The translations under genes were made by a program, and so were the position numbers. Positions 37,173 to 50,300 of a stretch of DNA of 64,000 bases are shown one piece after another. Position 1 is the first letter of the stretch; each line of letters opens with the position of its first letter. Below the pieces are notes generated by a model, which had not been told where the DNA came from, searched no databases, and saw only the letters and a program-made list of their open reading frames with translations. Origin of the DNA: Siniperca chuatsi (taxonomy: Eukaryota; Chordata; Actinopteri; Centrarchiformes; Sinipercidae); contig NC_058058.1 in assembly GCF_020085105.1 (NCBI RefSeq), forward strand, positions 7,122,175-7,186,174, given 5' to 3'.

Positions 37173-37977
37173 TCACTTTAACAACGTCCCTTGGGTGGAG
37201 AGGTAAAACAGTGGATGCACAACACACGCAAAAGACAACAAGAATATACATCCAGGTGTAACTATACAGTCAAATGCATATTCATCCACAAAAGTAAAGC
37301 TTTGAATTAAAGAAACTGGAGTGTAACAAAACAAAAAATGGTTGAAGTGGCACAGACAGTTTTAAAGGCTCTCCTCTTGACAGGATGCAGCTTGTCTGTC
37401 CCTGGGCCAGACTTCTTCAGCGCCCTCACAATACTGACAGCCCCATCACTGCAGTCATGACCCCCTACACACAAAATGGAAGAACTTTTAACACTTGCTC
37501 ATTGAGAGAGGAGAAAGCCTCCTCTGCTATAACACTTGCCAAAGCAGTGGGCGCTGAAAAGAGCCACACTGTGACAGCACAAACCTCCCTGCATCTGTAT
37601 TTCTTCAGCAGAGGATAAGACGTGGGGTGAATCACAGCAACATATCTTTCCATGCAGATAAAAGACAATCGGCCCTCCGATTTGTGCACACACAAACAAA
37701 AACTTGAGGATTTTGGGTCTGGGTGTTTGGCAGCAAAAATTAAATACCAGATGCACATCAAGTACTGGAAGTTGTGGAAGAGAGCTAAATTACAATTCAG
37801 GATGTCTGTAGTCTTCTTGGATGTGAAGGTGATCCACAATAGTTTGGCGATCACTGGTTGTCCCATGAGAAAAGTAATGATGTCGATCAGTGAGAGAACC
37901 ACTAAATAGCCCGGTCCAAACAGACAGGCTTCATTTTTGCTGGAGTTGAGCATGACATTGCTGAATAAATTCTCCAT
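37173..37977 (-). pseudogene. Seven-transmembrane receptor pseudogene (rhodopsin-like, nucleotide/lipid receptor type)
   Basis: A start at 37977 opens MENLFSNVMLNSS, then helix 1 (GYLVVLSLIDIITFLMG), helix 2 (NLALFHNFQYLMCIWYLIF), the helix 3 end FICMERYVAVIHP and helix 4 (AVTVWLFSAPTALASV). Between helix 2 and FICMERY the good sequence (PKILKFLFVCAQIGGPI) lies in another frame, so two compensating indels flank about 37680-37715. Helix 5 holds a TAG at 37465-37467, with a further shift before RALKKSGPGTDKLHPVKRR (about 37420-37440). A single-base loss in helix 6 near 37330 moves the frame again, to FCYTPVSLIQSF and helix 7 (CIFLLSFACVVHPLFYLST), ending at the TGA at 37173. Four indels and a nonsense codon make function unlikely. 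The helix motifs suggest the delta group of rhodopsin-like receptors (P2Y or cysteinyl-leukotriene-like). I cannot name the member. Confidence 0.8.
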
Positions 37978-39230
37978 CTTACCAGACTCGTGTTCAGAGC
38001 TGAAAGAAACAAACCATCAGAGAGAAGCTGCTGATGAAGATTTAAAAATCTACATGATCTTAGTTTATCTTTTAACATAAAAGCAAAAGAAGCTGCTGAT
38101 TTCACATAAATACAGAGAGACATATTGTAAAATTCATAAACATTTTCTGATTCCTTCATTCTTTAATATGTGTCTAATTTTGTCAGAAAAGTACAGTGTT
38201 TTCTATGTAATTTGACTTCTTCTGACTAATAAAATACACCAAATGCAATATTAATTCAACATTTTTCCAGTACAAATAAAGTTCTTTAAAGAAAGATCTA
38301 TATACTAGTATCTTGAAACTCTTGATCACTGCACTAAAATCAAGGAAACAAAACAATTAGTTTTTAGTTGAATAAAGTCAAAACAATAACACTGCACTGG
38401 CAGATTTCTCTGTTTTGAGAAGATTTTTAGGATTTAACTACAGACAAAGACATTTCTTACAGTGTAATCATGTTTTTTATTTTTATTTTTATTTTTTTTT
38501 AATTCAGTTTAATTTATGTAAGGATGTAATAGCAGACATAATAATTAACACTGAATTCAAGATTAGATATTGCAACATCATAGTAAATTAAATATTGTTT
38601 GTTTATATTCAACCGTTTTCACGACTTCAGTCTTGTTCTAAATCAAGTTACCTTGAACTGCCAATTATACCTACAATCATATATAATTATATATAATGTA
38701 TTCAGTTGCTGTTCGGATGTTACCAAAGAATGACCAGCAGAAAAATCTACTGAGTGAGTAAAAATGACACCTCATTTTCCTTATAGACATACTGTAAGAC
38801 AGGTGCAGGGCAGCCAAGGAAAACCAACAAACTGTCAATCTAACACATCATGATTTTCATAACAGCAGAGTTTCAGTGTGAGTGGAGGTCAGGCTGTGAC
38901 ACAATCAGATAGAAAAAAAAATGTACAGACACTAATAATCTATTAACTGTTTGTCAGCGCTGGGATTCATTCCATGTGTAAAATCCAGCAGAAATCCTGC
39001 AGACCACCGGGTGTCAGTGTGCACCGTAACACAACTGACATCCAGCCACTGCAGCGGAGAAGCCTGCAAGAGAGACATCACCAAATAAAAAAGGCAGTAG
39101 ATATTAGGACTAGTTTTTCATGTGGGATTTATTCTTACTGGAGTTATTGATCATGAAGATGTGTGACAATGTTTCAGTTGTGAAATGAATTTTTTTTAGC
39201 TGTAATCAAACACTGATATAGGTCTACAGT

Positions 39231-39285
<55 letters not shown>

Positions 39286-39870
39286 GAGCACTGCATTTGT
39301 ATTGGTGATGGTTGTGGGTTTAATGGATGTGAGATTGATTTCTGCTTTAAAGCTACAGCAGAATCACACTTACAATCTAGATATATTTTTACTTAAGTAA
39401 GGTTTTGTATGCAGGACTTTTACTTGTAGTGGGGTATTTTCACAATTTGTAATGTAATTTTACTTAAGTAAAGGATTTGAATACTTCTTCCACCACTGAT
39501 TTTTACTAAAGTACTACTCCATTCAGCCTTTGGTTTCCATTCATGTTTGTACATAAGAAAATCAATCAATTGACTCTTGGACCTTGCTTTGCATGTGATA
39601 TGTAACATACAATACCACTGGTATTAACATAAAATCTTGCCCAGTGGAGCTGTAACTATGTCTGGAGATGCTGATTATAAATGTACACTTCAGGTAAAAG
39701 CAGGAAGCAACTCATCCACCAGAACAAATGGATGTTTGTATATTTGAGCACTTATTAATCTAATTTAAAGCCATCTTTTCCAAAACTCTCTCCTTTATAA
39801 TGACACAGACAGTATACAGTATAAACTGCCAGATTTCATGTCCTGTCCACAGTAAGACACAGATCATTCA
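37978..39870. other. Intergenic segment between the receptor pseudogene and the nfatc1 3' end
   Basis: No coding sequence visible. It contains a T-rich tract near 38470-38510 and the GA microsatellite at 39233. Confidence 0.5.
39233..39289. repeat. (GA)n microsatellite
   Basis: About 28 GA dinucleotides with a single interruption (AGCGAG). Confidence 0.95.
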
Positions 39871-39874
39871 GATG

Positions 39875-41303
39875 AAAGAGATGAAAGCTTATTTATTGAC
39901 AAATACACAAAATAGATCACAAAGCAGAATTATGAATTGTAGACTAACAATAACCTCCTTGGTAAACATTTCAGTATGGCTTCTTTCATGCCCTTCAGTT
40001 ACAAGGCTTAAGACTCATAAATACATATAAAACTGGGAAGTGTGTAAGCCCATTCAGTTTTGCTATAAAAGCGCAAACAAATTAGCAGATAAACCACAGT
40101 ATGTAGGTAAGCATGTAAAAGAAGCTGTATGATAAACATGAATAAAGAGAGCACATGCTAAGAGAATAAATATGAAAAAACAAAAACAAACATTAAAGAA
40201 TGTATATATTTGTATTGCTGTTCACTGTTAAGTATTCTTTGGATTAGAGACCTTCTCAGTTACAATGGTGAATGTTTACATTCTTTGAGAGACTAATGCT
40301 ACTTGCATGTTGCATAGCTTCCAGGGAATAATAAAAGTCAAGCTTTATCAAAACTGAGATGATTTCTACTTTGATAAAAGTCAAACCATTATTACTGTAG
40401 CCAAAAGTTTACTCCAAAGTTCATGTTATTTTCAAGTCACTATGCAGTCTATATTATTTTTATTTAGAAAAACAACACAAAATGACTCATTATTCTGTGA
40501 CTGCACAGTTTTGTGTACTGTAAGAGTTCATAAAGACATAAGAACTCTGTATGAGGTTTTGGTAACTTATCATCTGGAAAGTGTTTTGTTGCAACAGCCT
40601 TACTTTGTCTGGTATGACCAGTAGCTTTTGGAAACTGATTAGGCAGTTTGCTGATGTTATGACAATTCCCTATTTGAGCTACTGTTACACTGTCTTTTAG
40701 CATTCAACATTATCCCATAATTGCCATTTGTAGCCACTATTCAGCAAAAGTTACATTATCTCCCATTAAAAAAATCTTGTAATTTTACAAATTTTCAATT
40801 TGAACATGTGAAGCCAAACTCAGGCTACAGTTTTGTGTTTCCAGTCTAAAAGGCACTTCTCTTTTAAATTGTGTCTCTGTAAAGCCAGATATGCATCTGA
40901 AGCACTACAGCTATGGTATATACAAATTACATAAGTAATAGGCACTGAATCATTTACAAACTGCAACAAAAAAAAACAAAACACAATTTTTGGTCCTCTA
41001 AAAGCATACTTTGTAGTTGGGGATGGCAGGGTTGGTTGCTACATACTCAATTTACATGTCTTAAAAAAGTCAGTCATGTGATGCATTCCTTGGATAATTT
41101 CTGTGTAAAGGCATTATATATGAAAAACAAGGCACACGTTGGACCCTGGTCATCTGGACAATACATTTACATTTGTTCTCCTTGCATTTCCTTTAGCTGC
41201 TTCCTTCATGCTGTAGTCCAAGCATAAAAACCATAATGACAAATTTTGTTTGGTGTTTCTCTTTATTTTTGTTTCCTGTGTCAGTTGTGGTGGTGATGGG
41301 AAA
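39875..41303 (-). other. Probable nfatc1 3' UTR (long isoform)
   Basis: Follows the nfatc1 stop codon on the minus strand. It is AT-rich, and a minus-strand AATAAA lies at 39892-39897, giving a 3' UTR of about 1.4 kb. The end point is inferred only from that signal. Confidence 0.45.
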
Positions 41304-44300
41304 CTACGCATGGCTGTGGACGGAGATGCTTGACAGGTCGTTCCTGATGATCTCATTGACTGCAAAGGAAAAGAGAAAAAAGAACGGTCAGTATGTCAGA
41401 CACTCCACATGGAGTAAAGTCACCATGCTGAGTGTGTGAATTTACATTATAATGTTGCATGTAATATTTTTAAAGGCCCTGTATACTAATTTCTCACTTA
41501 GCTTCTTGCTAGTGATAGGATCTCACATCTCCCATTGGAAAAGGGTGATGTCACATATTTTCTTGCACCAATCAGAATTTAGAAACATTTTAATCAATAT
41601 CTGATGACAGTGAATTGTATTGTGTTTCCAGGACGATGTCAGTTAAAACATATTAAACCACACCCACACAGTCCTGATGAAGTTCATCAGCTGAGTTTTT
41701 GACTGTGCTGAGTATGTTTTTTTTCTCCAAACTTAAACTTTGATTGTTGCTTATTTGGTCATGAATAATTATTGTTTACTTGACATCTAAAACCAGTTTT
41801 CAGGGGCTTTAAAAATAGCTTAAACTTGCATACATTTTTTTGGCAGAACAAGCTGTAAGCAGGTAGGATAGATTGGCTGAAAGTAGCTGCCTCATGCTGC
41901 TGGAAACAAAACTGATGAAAGTGGTGAGACTGAACCAAAACAGTAAAATTGCTGTCCGTAAAATCAAAACAACGAGCTGGAAGAGGCTGAAATGCTCTGT
42001 AGAGCTGAGGAGAACTGCAGAGTTGGGTGATAATTATTTGTGGCTTCATCGCTACGTGTGATGGCTTTTACATTACAGATGGTTACTTTTTCCATTGTTA
42101 ATCTAAAAATTTAGTAAATAAATGTATTAGTGCAGCTTTAAGGTACCATTTTCAGCCACTGTGAATACAATTCTCTGAGCTCTATTGGACCTGTTATTTC
42201 CTCTGAATCAACATAATAGAATCACTCTATATCTGACATCCCCAGACCTTTTTTATCAAGAGAGATGATGCAACCTCCTGCAGTCTCTAAAGGATCCAGG
42301 TGCACTTGTTTATCTGTTTTTATCAGCTGTGTTCTTTGGCTGACGGAGGTAGGGGGATGATCCAAGAGCAACTGAGCAGGCTGACTGAAGTTAAACCAGA
42401 AAAATATATAGATATCAGCATACTGATAACTGAGAAAAGGACAAATCACTAATTATTTTCCTCACTAAAGGGGATTGAGACAGTTCATTTTTCATCAGCT
42501 TTTACCGTTCTTATCTGTGAACTCGTTTATTACTTTGAAGAGATCGTCTCCACAGTTCCACCCTCTATAATCAGTTTCTCACTTTTTTAATCAGCCTCCA
42601 GGTTTAGGATCAGACCCCTTTCTCAGTTCTCACAAGGATGAGAAATGTGCGAGGGGAAGGGGAACACCCCTGGAGCCGGCCCCGAGAAACCGAGTCAGCA
42701 GGCCGAGGGAGGAATTCCCTCTGACTGACTGGACGCTGGAAAAGCAGCCTGGAAACCTGAGATTTCCCTCCACACAATGGAATTACTTTTTTTTTTAAGG
42801 TTTATTTTCATCGCAGGCAGCAGAGCAGCCCTTCCCTCGGTGACCCAGCACTGGCACAGCTGCTTCCTAATACCACTCACGAAAAAAGATGACGGGGTGT
42901 ACGTGCCTCGCAACAATTCTAATCTTGAGGTGTTTAGAAGTGTACAGGAGGCTGCCATGGTAAAAAACAAAACTTATAAATGTGTCATAATCACCTTAAG
43001 TATAAAAAACAATAACTAAGGAGGAACTCAAAACAAAACTAAAAGTGTGGGTGCAAAACTTTCTGAACAACAAGTCACATAAATTCTGAATGAAGCTGTT
43101 TACAATTACAGAGCACAGGGCGATATGTTACACTCGTCTAGACATGAAGTTAATGTGTTTGGCTTGCTGATTGACTGATATTAATAAAGGAACAGGAAGA
43201 TCTCTTGAGAGGTTTGATAACTACAGGACAACAGCAAGATCGCATGAGTGTGTCACAGAAACACATGGACACACTGAACCTATTATGCGACTATGAGGAC
43301 AGGGTGAGATGCACAGCAATGCCTTTGCGAAGAACTTGGCAGCGTGGAATATACTCATCAAGGAAGCAGTGACATTTATATTCAGGTGCACTAAATCACT
43401 TCCTCTTGATTTAGCAGTTGGCCAAAAAAGGACACACTCATCATCCATGTTCAAAACTTTATTCTTAAAGGGACACTCCACCAATCTTACACATAAAGTT
43501 CACTTTACTCGTCATGAGAAGTAGTGCTCAGCTTGTGAAAACAGTTGTATAATGTCTTCTGTGGTTCTGGGTAGAGCTTTCCAAACCTGCATTACAAACT
43601 GGGGGTATAGGGTTGGAAAGACATGGGAGGGTCATATGAAATGATGCTACTGGTTGCATTATGGGAAATGTAGGATCCAGTGATTTTGGAGCTTGACACA
43701 TACTAGGGACTAAATGTCAAAATATCTCTGCCTCTGCTGCTTTGATTTAGGCCCTTCTTTTTCAATACAGCATCAAAATCAACTTGCAGTGAATATTTTT
43801 GCACCTTTGCTTGTTTTGTTAAAGTTACATTATGTGTGGCAATGTTGTTGTGAGCTGTATTAAAAACTCAATAACCGTCCATTTAAGGACACTCATAAAT
43901 CTGACATCTAAGAGTAGGCTGCCCAACAAAACCCTTTTTAAAACAAGAAACAACAATTTATTAAAATTTCATTTTTTTCTTTTTTCTTTTTGCTATCAAT
44001 TTTCAAAAACAAAGATCATGAATACAACGGTTTTGTTTTTCAACAACTGACTCAAGTCTCGGACGCGAGACTGACCTTTAATGCACCCCCAAGGTGAGCT
44101 TTCAAAATGGGTCTCTGCTCACGGCTGCTTTATCATGCAACAATAATGGAACTTTGATTAATAAATAAAGGTGAGAAGTTGATAACTGTGACGAATAAAC
44201 AATCTCAAACAAGTTTCAGGTTTCTGCAAGTTGATATTACTTGTGTACTGAAACACAGGCAGCCTGGAAGGTAGAGAAATCAACCTAAAAACTTGTGGCC

Positions 44301-47300
44301 TGCTATTTGTATTCGTGTTTTATAGGTAATGGGCTAAAACAAGCAAAGCCACTGGTTTTGACCTTTATTTTAGCTGTTTTATACATGATGGATAAATGGG
44401 TAAACCCATCTGTTCAATATTCATATAAAAGTACAGTGGAAATCTGCTCCCTAAATGAGGCTTGACTTGATTTAATTAGTCCTAAACTCCCAAGTCATTT
44501 GGCTTCAGTTTCATCAGGACCAGTAGTAACTCTGTTATGGTAACAGTAGGATTAGAATGGTCTGTTTTTCTGTGTATACGGTAATGTAAGATGCTTTCTA
44601 ACGTAGCTCATCATCAGCCATGTGAATGTGAGAATATAACCAATATTACCAAAAGACATACTTGAACCAGAAGAAATAAACACTCAAACCTCATCTCCAC
44701 CCTCCTACAGTGTGTCGTTCCGCTGCCATGTGTGCTCTTCCCGGCCCAGACTGAACTGACTGACCTCCTCTCCTCTATTTGATCTGGCTTTGACCTTCTG
44801 CGCATCTGGAGGTGGAAGGATATAATCTTTGAGTTCAAATCTCAAGGGGACGTTATTACAACGACTTCTCAACGCGCACATCGAGCCTGGACGCCGGCTG
44901 TAAATTTAGGACATCAAGATATTGTCAGACCTCCACATCATGTCATCACCTGTCTGGTTACTATCAAAATCACGGATGAATTATGGCGTACAGATATTTT
45001 CCCTTACACGTCATCATGTGCCGTATGTGGTGGAATAGCTTTCACATAATAATGAAAAGTTATAAAGACAGAATTCAGACGGATTCAGTAGTTTATTCTG
45101 ATATAAAACAAAGGAAGGCCAGGCAGTAAAACTTTATCTTTTGCCCCACTGAGGCCACAACATTTACTGTTTATGTGTCTGTTGCCATGGCCCACTTTTC
45201 ATTGTGCCGTCACATTTGATGTGGAGGATCTAATTGAAAAAAAAAAGTCAATCTATTGATCTCTAAGTGTGTTTACAACAAAGTCCTAAAAATAGGCCCA
45301 GCACCAGTGTGACATCTGTGTCATGTGTTCTCTGGTTACATTGATTTGCTGGGGGGACGGTCGAGGACGGTCGAGTGATAGAGATGCTTCAAACAAGCTA
45401 ACACCAGCAAACTCTGGGTTTTCTGTTTTTTATTCAAAAAAACTGAACTGAATTTCAGTTACAATTTGAGAAAACAATAAGTTTTTTACATTATACGTGA
45501 TTTTGAAAGGAAGGATGTTCAGTCACTGTAGGGATCACTATTTTTGTAAAAAAAAAAAAGATTAAAATGAAAAAAAAAATACAGCTGAGAAAACACACAA
45601 GGTCCATTTTGTAACTGTTCAGGACGTTTACATTATATCACATGAAGATGGAGTTTGCCCAATTGTCATGGAATTGTAGATATTCAAATTTTCATTTTTT
45701 TTTTCTCTGCCATGTTGGCTTAAAAGCTGAAGTTCAAAGTTCATGATTGATATGATCAAAAACTCCAGAGCAGCTACTAAATGGACCTTGTGGTGAGATT
45801 GTTTCCTCAGCTGCTGTTTCCGAGGTCAAGAATGAACTTCAGCTTTTAAGCCAACATGGACGAAAAGTCCTTAAAGTGCTCAGAATAGTTGTGAACATCT
45901 ACAATCCTATAACAAATGGGCAAACTCCATCTGCTGAAGAAGATCATGTGATGTGACTGAAAGCTCTAAAACAGCCACTACATGGACCTTTTGGTGATAT
46001 TGTTTTCTCAACTGCTGTTTCCAAGGTCAAGAATTAACTCTGAACCTCAGATTACAAATACAGCTACTTGTTTCAATACAATACAAGCTGAATGGAAAAA
46101 AATATGAATATGCAGTATACTGTATATACATTATTTGTGGTCATTCAACAGTATTACTGTGTTCATACTTAAATCATGCATGTGATATAGTGACATATAA
46201 CTTGTAACCCCCCCCACAAACACCTTGGATTAACCTGACTGCATTGCTATTCATTTAATACAAGACACTGCAATGTTAGTGAGTTAATTTGTCTCAGACT
46301 TTACAGTTATTCAAGAGCAAGGAAGGTGGGGTTTGATATAAAGTAATACAGGAACTGGTTTCCTGTCCCATGGAGGTCCACTGTAGCTGGAGCTGACTGA
46401 TACAGACCGCCTCTCCAACCAGGAAATCCTCGAGAAAGGAGGAACTTCCAAACAATTAGCAACACAGCACTGTTTGTCTCATTAAGGGCTTAAACGCGTC
46501 AACATGATCCGGCCTGTAATAACACAATACTACAGAGGAACCGATCAGCCGGCGAGATATTCAACAATCTCTCTGAACGCTGTGAATAAATCAGCCGCGG
46601 GACCAGAGCTGAGACAATGAGAAATAAAGGCAGGGGGGCAGAAAACACCACAACACCCCCACCCCCACCCCGGTTTACTGCCACGTCAAGTCCAGGCCAC
46701 AAGCCACGAGATGTTCTTGGCCCACATAATGAGGCTCCTACTGGGTTACTGCAAGTCAGTCCCACAGAGCGGTTCTGTAGTTCACCACAGATTCTGCCAA
46801 TTTTCTTTTTGAACCCAGGTATTATTTATAAAGAAAACGTCTGGACAATAGGATTTTGTAGGACTTAAGACTATAGAATAATAGAAAGGGAGAAGACTTC
46901 AGCAAAATATTACCACAATGACAATGTCCTTTCATACACTGAGTAATCAGAAAAAAACTCAAGTAAAACAATCCTATAATAAATGACTTTTGTTTCGTCA
47001 ACATTGTCACATACATATACACCTACAAACTGTATACATACACACTCTCACATGTCTTGCATACACAGTCCTAAACAATAAATACACTCAGACACTTGTA
47101 TATACACATGCACACACACTATCTGTTCTGTTGTTTTAACCTGACTTTAAAAGCCTGACCAGGGACGAGGGCTGCAAATTAGCTTCAGCTAGACGCCCTA
47201 TGTATATACATTACATCTGCTGCAGTGCTTCTCCCTATGTAACAGTGTCTCTTTATTGCCTCTGTTAAACAAACTAACAAATGAAAGAAATAAAAAACTA

Positions 47301-50300
47301 CTCTATGGTCATTGTTGAGGCTGTAGTTTTTGTTGTTGTCCTCCATATATTCAAATCAGGAACACCTTTCTATGACCATTAATTCTGTCCACTACAACAT
47401 CACCACAAAGTTCAGACTCAAAACTAGGAAAAAAGTAGGAAAGTAAAAGGAAAGCGGTCGCTACAAAAACGTTTTAAATATGGTCATTTAATTGCAGAGT
47501 TGTTGCATTGCATTACATCATACTGGTGTTTTTGTCTTTTATGGCCACTCATTGTATTTAGATATGCATCAATAACTGTAACTGGCAACAAGTAATACAT
47601 AGCAGATGTGGATGTTGATGAATATGTGATAAACCAATGATATATTTCCTCCAAAGGTACTGTGCTCAGCATAAATTAATAAAAAGAATAGCTGGTCCTA
47701 AACCATAAATGTGACAACATGTGTAAAGTCTGTGTTTTGATCATACAAACTAATGATAAGCATTGCTTCTTTTTGTAACAATTAGACAGATCCAACAGAG
47801 TCTTCAGTCAGGTATTAGTCACAAGTTCACTCTCAAATACTTTTCCTATGATCATCTAAAGTCTTTGGTCATCAATTGTACTGTTCTGACATCTAACAAG
47901 GCCACAACACGCCATAAAAAAGAATTTCGTAATGATATTTGGCGCAGATCTGACTTCAAAATGGACATGTTTTGCTCATGTTACCTCACCGCTGACAAAA
48001 GTCTTAGGCACACTACTGTGCAGTATAACGTATGGCTTTGGCCACCTCTTCCAGACTCTCTCTGAGCCAAAGAGAAGCATGCAAACCTCTCCAGTCAGCA
48101 AGTTTTATGGCAGCGTGGCTGGCATCCATCTCCCTTAGCCTCAGCAGCGGTGGAGTTTAGACGGTGCACTCTGCAGCCTATAGCTGCAGCTCGGGGCCAG
48201 ACAACACTATTCAGACTTTCCATGAGCAGACATGTTTGAATCCTCTCAGGGGATGGAGTGAAAAAATGTGTGACTGAGGGGGGTACTGATGAATACGAGA
48301 GGACGGAACAAACAGGGAAAAGATATCAGCTCTGATTACAAAAGGCAACAACAAAGTTCGGATGGGAGATCAAAACCACCTGACTGTGTTACTTTATAAG
48401 TGAAGTTTACTGTGGCTATTTGACAGGATAAGTGATTAAACATTCATGCATTTAAATTATTCATTTAAATCATTTGCGTCAAATTGTTTTGTAATTAAAT
48501 AAATGCCAATGATTAATCTTGACTTCTGGCAATAATGTACAGATCATTATATACTAAATTACAGGCCATAAACACACAACAATCCTATTTTCATTGAATA
48601 CTTGTAATGACAGTCAATGTTTCATCTCCCTAAAAGTCTCAGATGTCATAGTGGTCGACATGAAATTACAGTAACACCACACCTGAGCGAGGCCATAAAG
48701 CATAAACTCATGTCAAACTCTGCCAAAGGTTTTAACGAAGTGAGAAGCCACGTTAAGTTTGGAATGCTTAGTAAAATTTCCCTCAATTTGCCAATGAAAA
48801 CAAGTGTAATTGGGGGCTCAGCCCCTCAGAAATATCTATTATGGTTATGGTGGCGTACTTTACAACTTTGATTTTTTTTTTACTTTAACTACACCTAGTT
48901 TGAAACAAGAAATCCTCAAGAGACACGAGCAGTGGTGGCACCAGTGAGAGCATAATTACAAATCAAATCCTGGCTCTAGCCAGCCAAATATCCCAGCAGA
49001 CAGAGCTAACAAGTGTTAATGTATTTACCCAGACTGTTCAGAGGAAGTGGCATGGGAACAGTCTGAGTCCTACAGTCTGTGGCCCAACAACAGCGTCTCA
49101 CTCTCCATCATCAGGAAGCTCGGCCAGACGATTCAGCAGGGGCTCTGGTGACGGATCAAAGCCCCGCTGCTCTGTCCGCTGATAGCTGCTGGTTAGTGTT
49201 TCTTCATCTACTGCACTCCTTTTATCCACAGGACTTGCACACAGCCAGGGACTGTTTCTTCTTGCCCCGAGGAAGATCATTTATCCAATTTATTTCAAAT
49301 CACCGCAGCGCAGAGCACACGGCCCCCGAACCTCTTTGGTGAGCGCAGAGGGCCAGAGCAGTGAGATCATAAAGTTTGTGCTCCTAAAACCCTGCTCTCT
49401 CTGAGATAAATAAAGGAGGTCACAAAAAACTGCATTTATTATATCAGCGAGCTTTAGGCAGGCTTGTCTTATTCAGAGTTTAAAGCTATATATATCAAAT
49501 ACTAGACCACCAGGCTCCTTTGATCTAATTACCTCAGAAGTTAGAAGACGAAGAAAGCTGATAGCAATGGAAAAAAGCACCACAAAAGTGAGATAATTCG
49601 TATAGAGATCTTAAAAAATGCAGGTCTTTTGACAGCCTCTATTCAAGTAAGACTTGCAACAGCATTGATAAACCCTTTGGCACACAGTCATCCCTCCCAC
49701 GCCAATCTACTCCTTCAGTGGCCTGCAACTGACACAAACAGTAACAATATAGACAAGTAAGCATGCTACCCAACAGAAACACAGACTGTTTGACATAACA
49801 TTTTGGGATATATCCTCATTCGATTTCTTGGTGAGAGTTAGTAGAAACAGTCTGGCACACAACCCACCCATAAAAAAGCATGTGTGGTATTTACACTTTG
49901 ATTTCATACGGATTAAACAAACAAAATATAAGGTGTTAATTAGTGAGCTTTAGAGATGCTAGTAGGTGGATGTTCTAACCTTGACAAAGCAAGGCTAGCT
50001 GTTTCCCTCTGTTTCCAGTCTTTATGCTAAGCTAAGCTAACTGGCTGCTGGCGGTAGCTTCATATTTACCATACAGACATGAGAGTGGTATCAATCTTCT
50101 CATCTAACTCTTGACAAGAAAGCAAATAAGCGTTTTCCCAAAATCTTGAACTATTCCCTTAAATGACAATGGGTGAGGAGATTTGCTCCAAAACAAAAGC
50201 TCCATACTGAGTTTTGAAGGCCAAAAGTTTCAGCTCCTGGCAAAGTGATCCGTGGGTCATATGATATTGATCAAAAATCCGATCAGCACCTGCAAATATT

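Noticed and set aside
47763-48138. Overlapping frames of 100 and 68 codons in the last nfatc1 intron
   Set aside because: They have no recognisable motif and no splice structure, and their composition matches the flanking intron.
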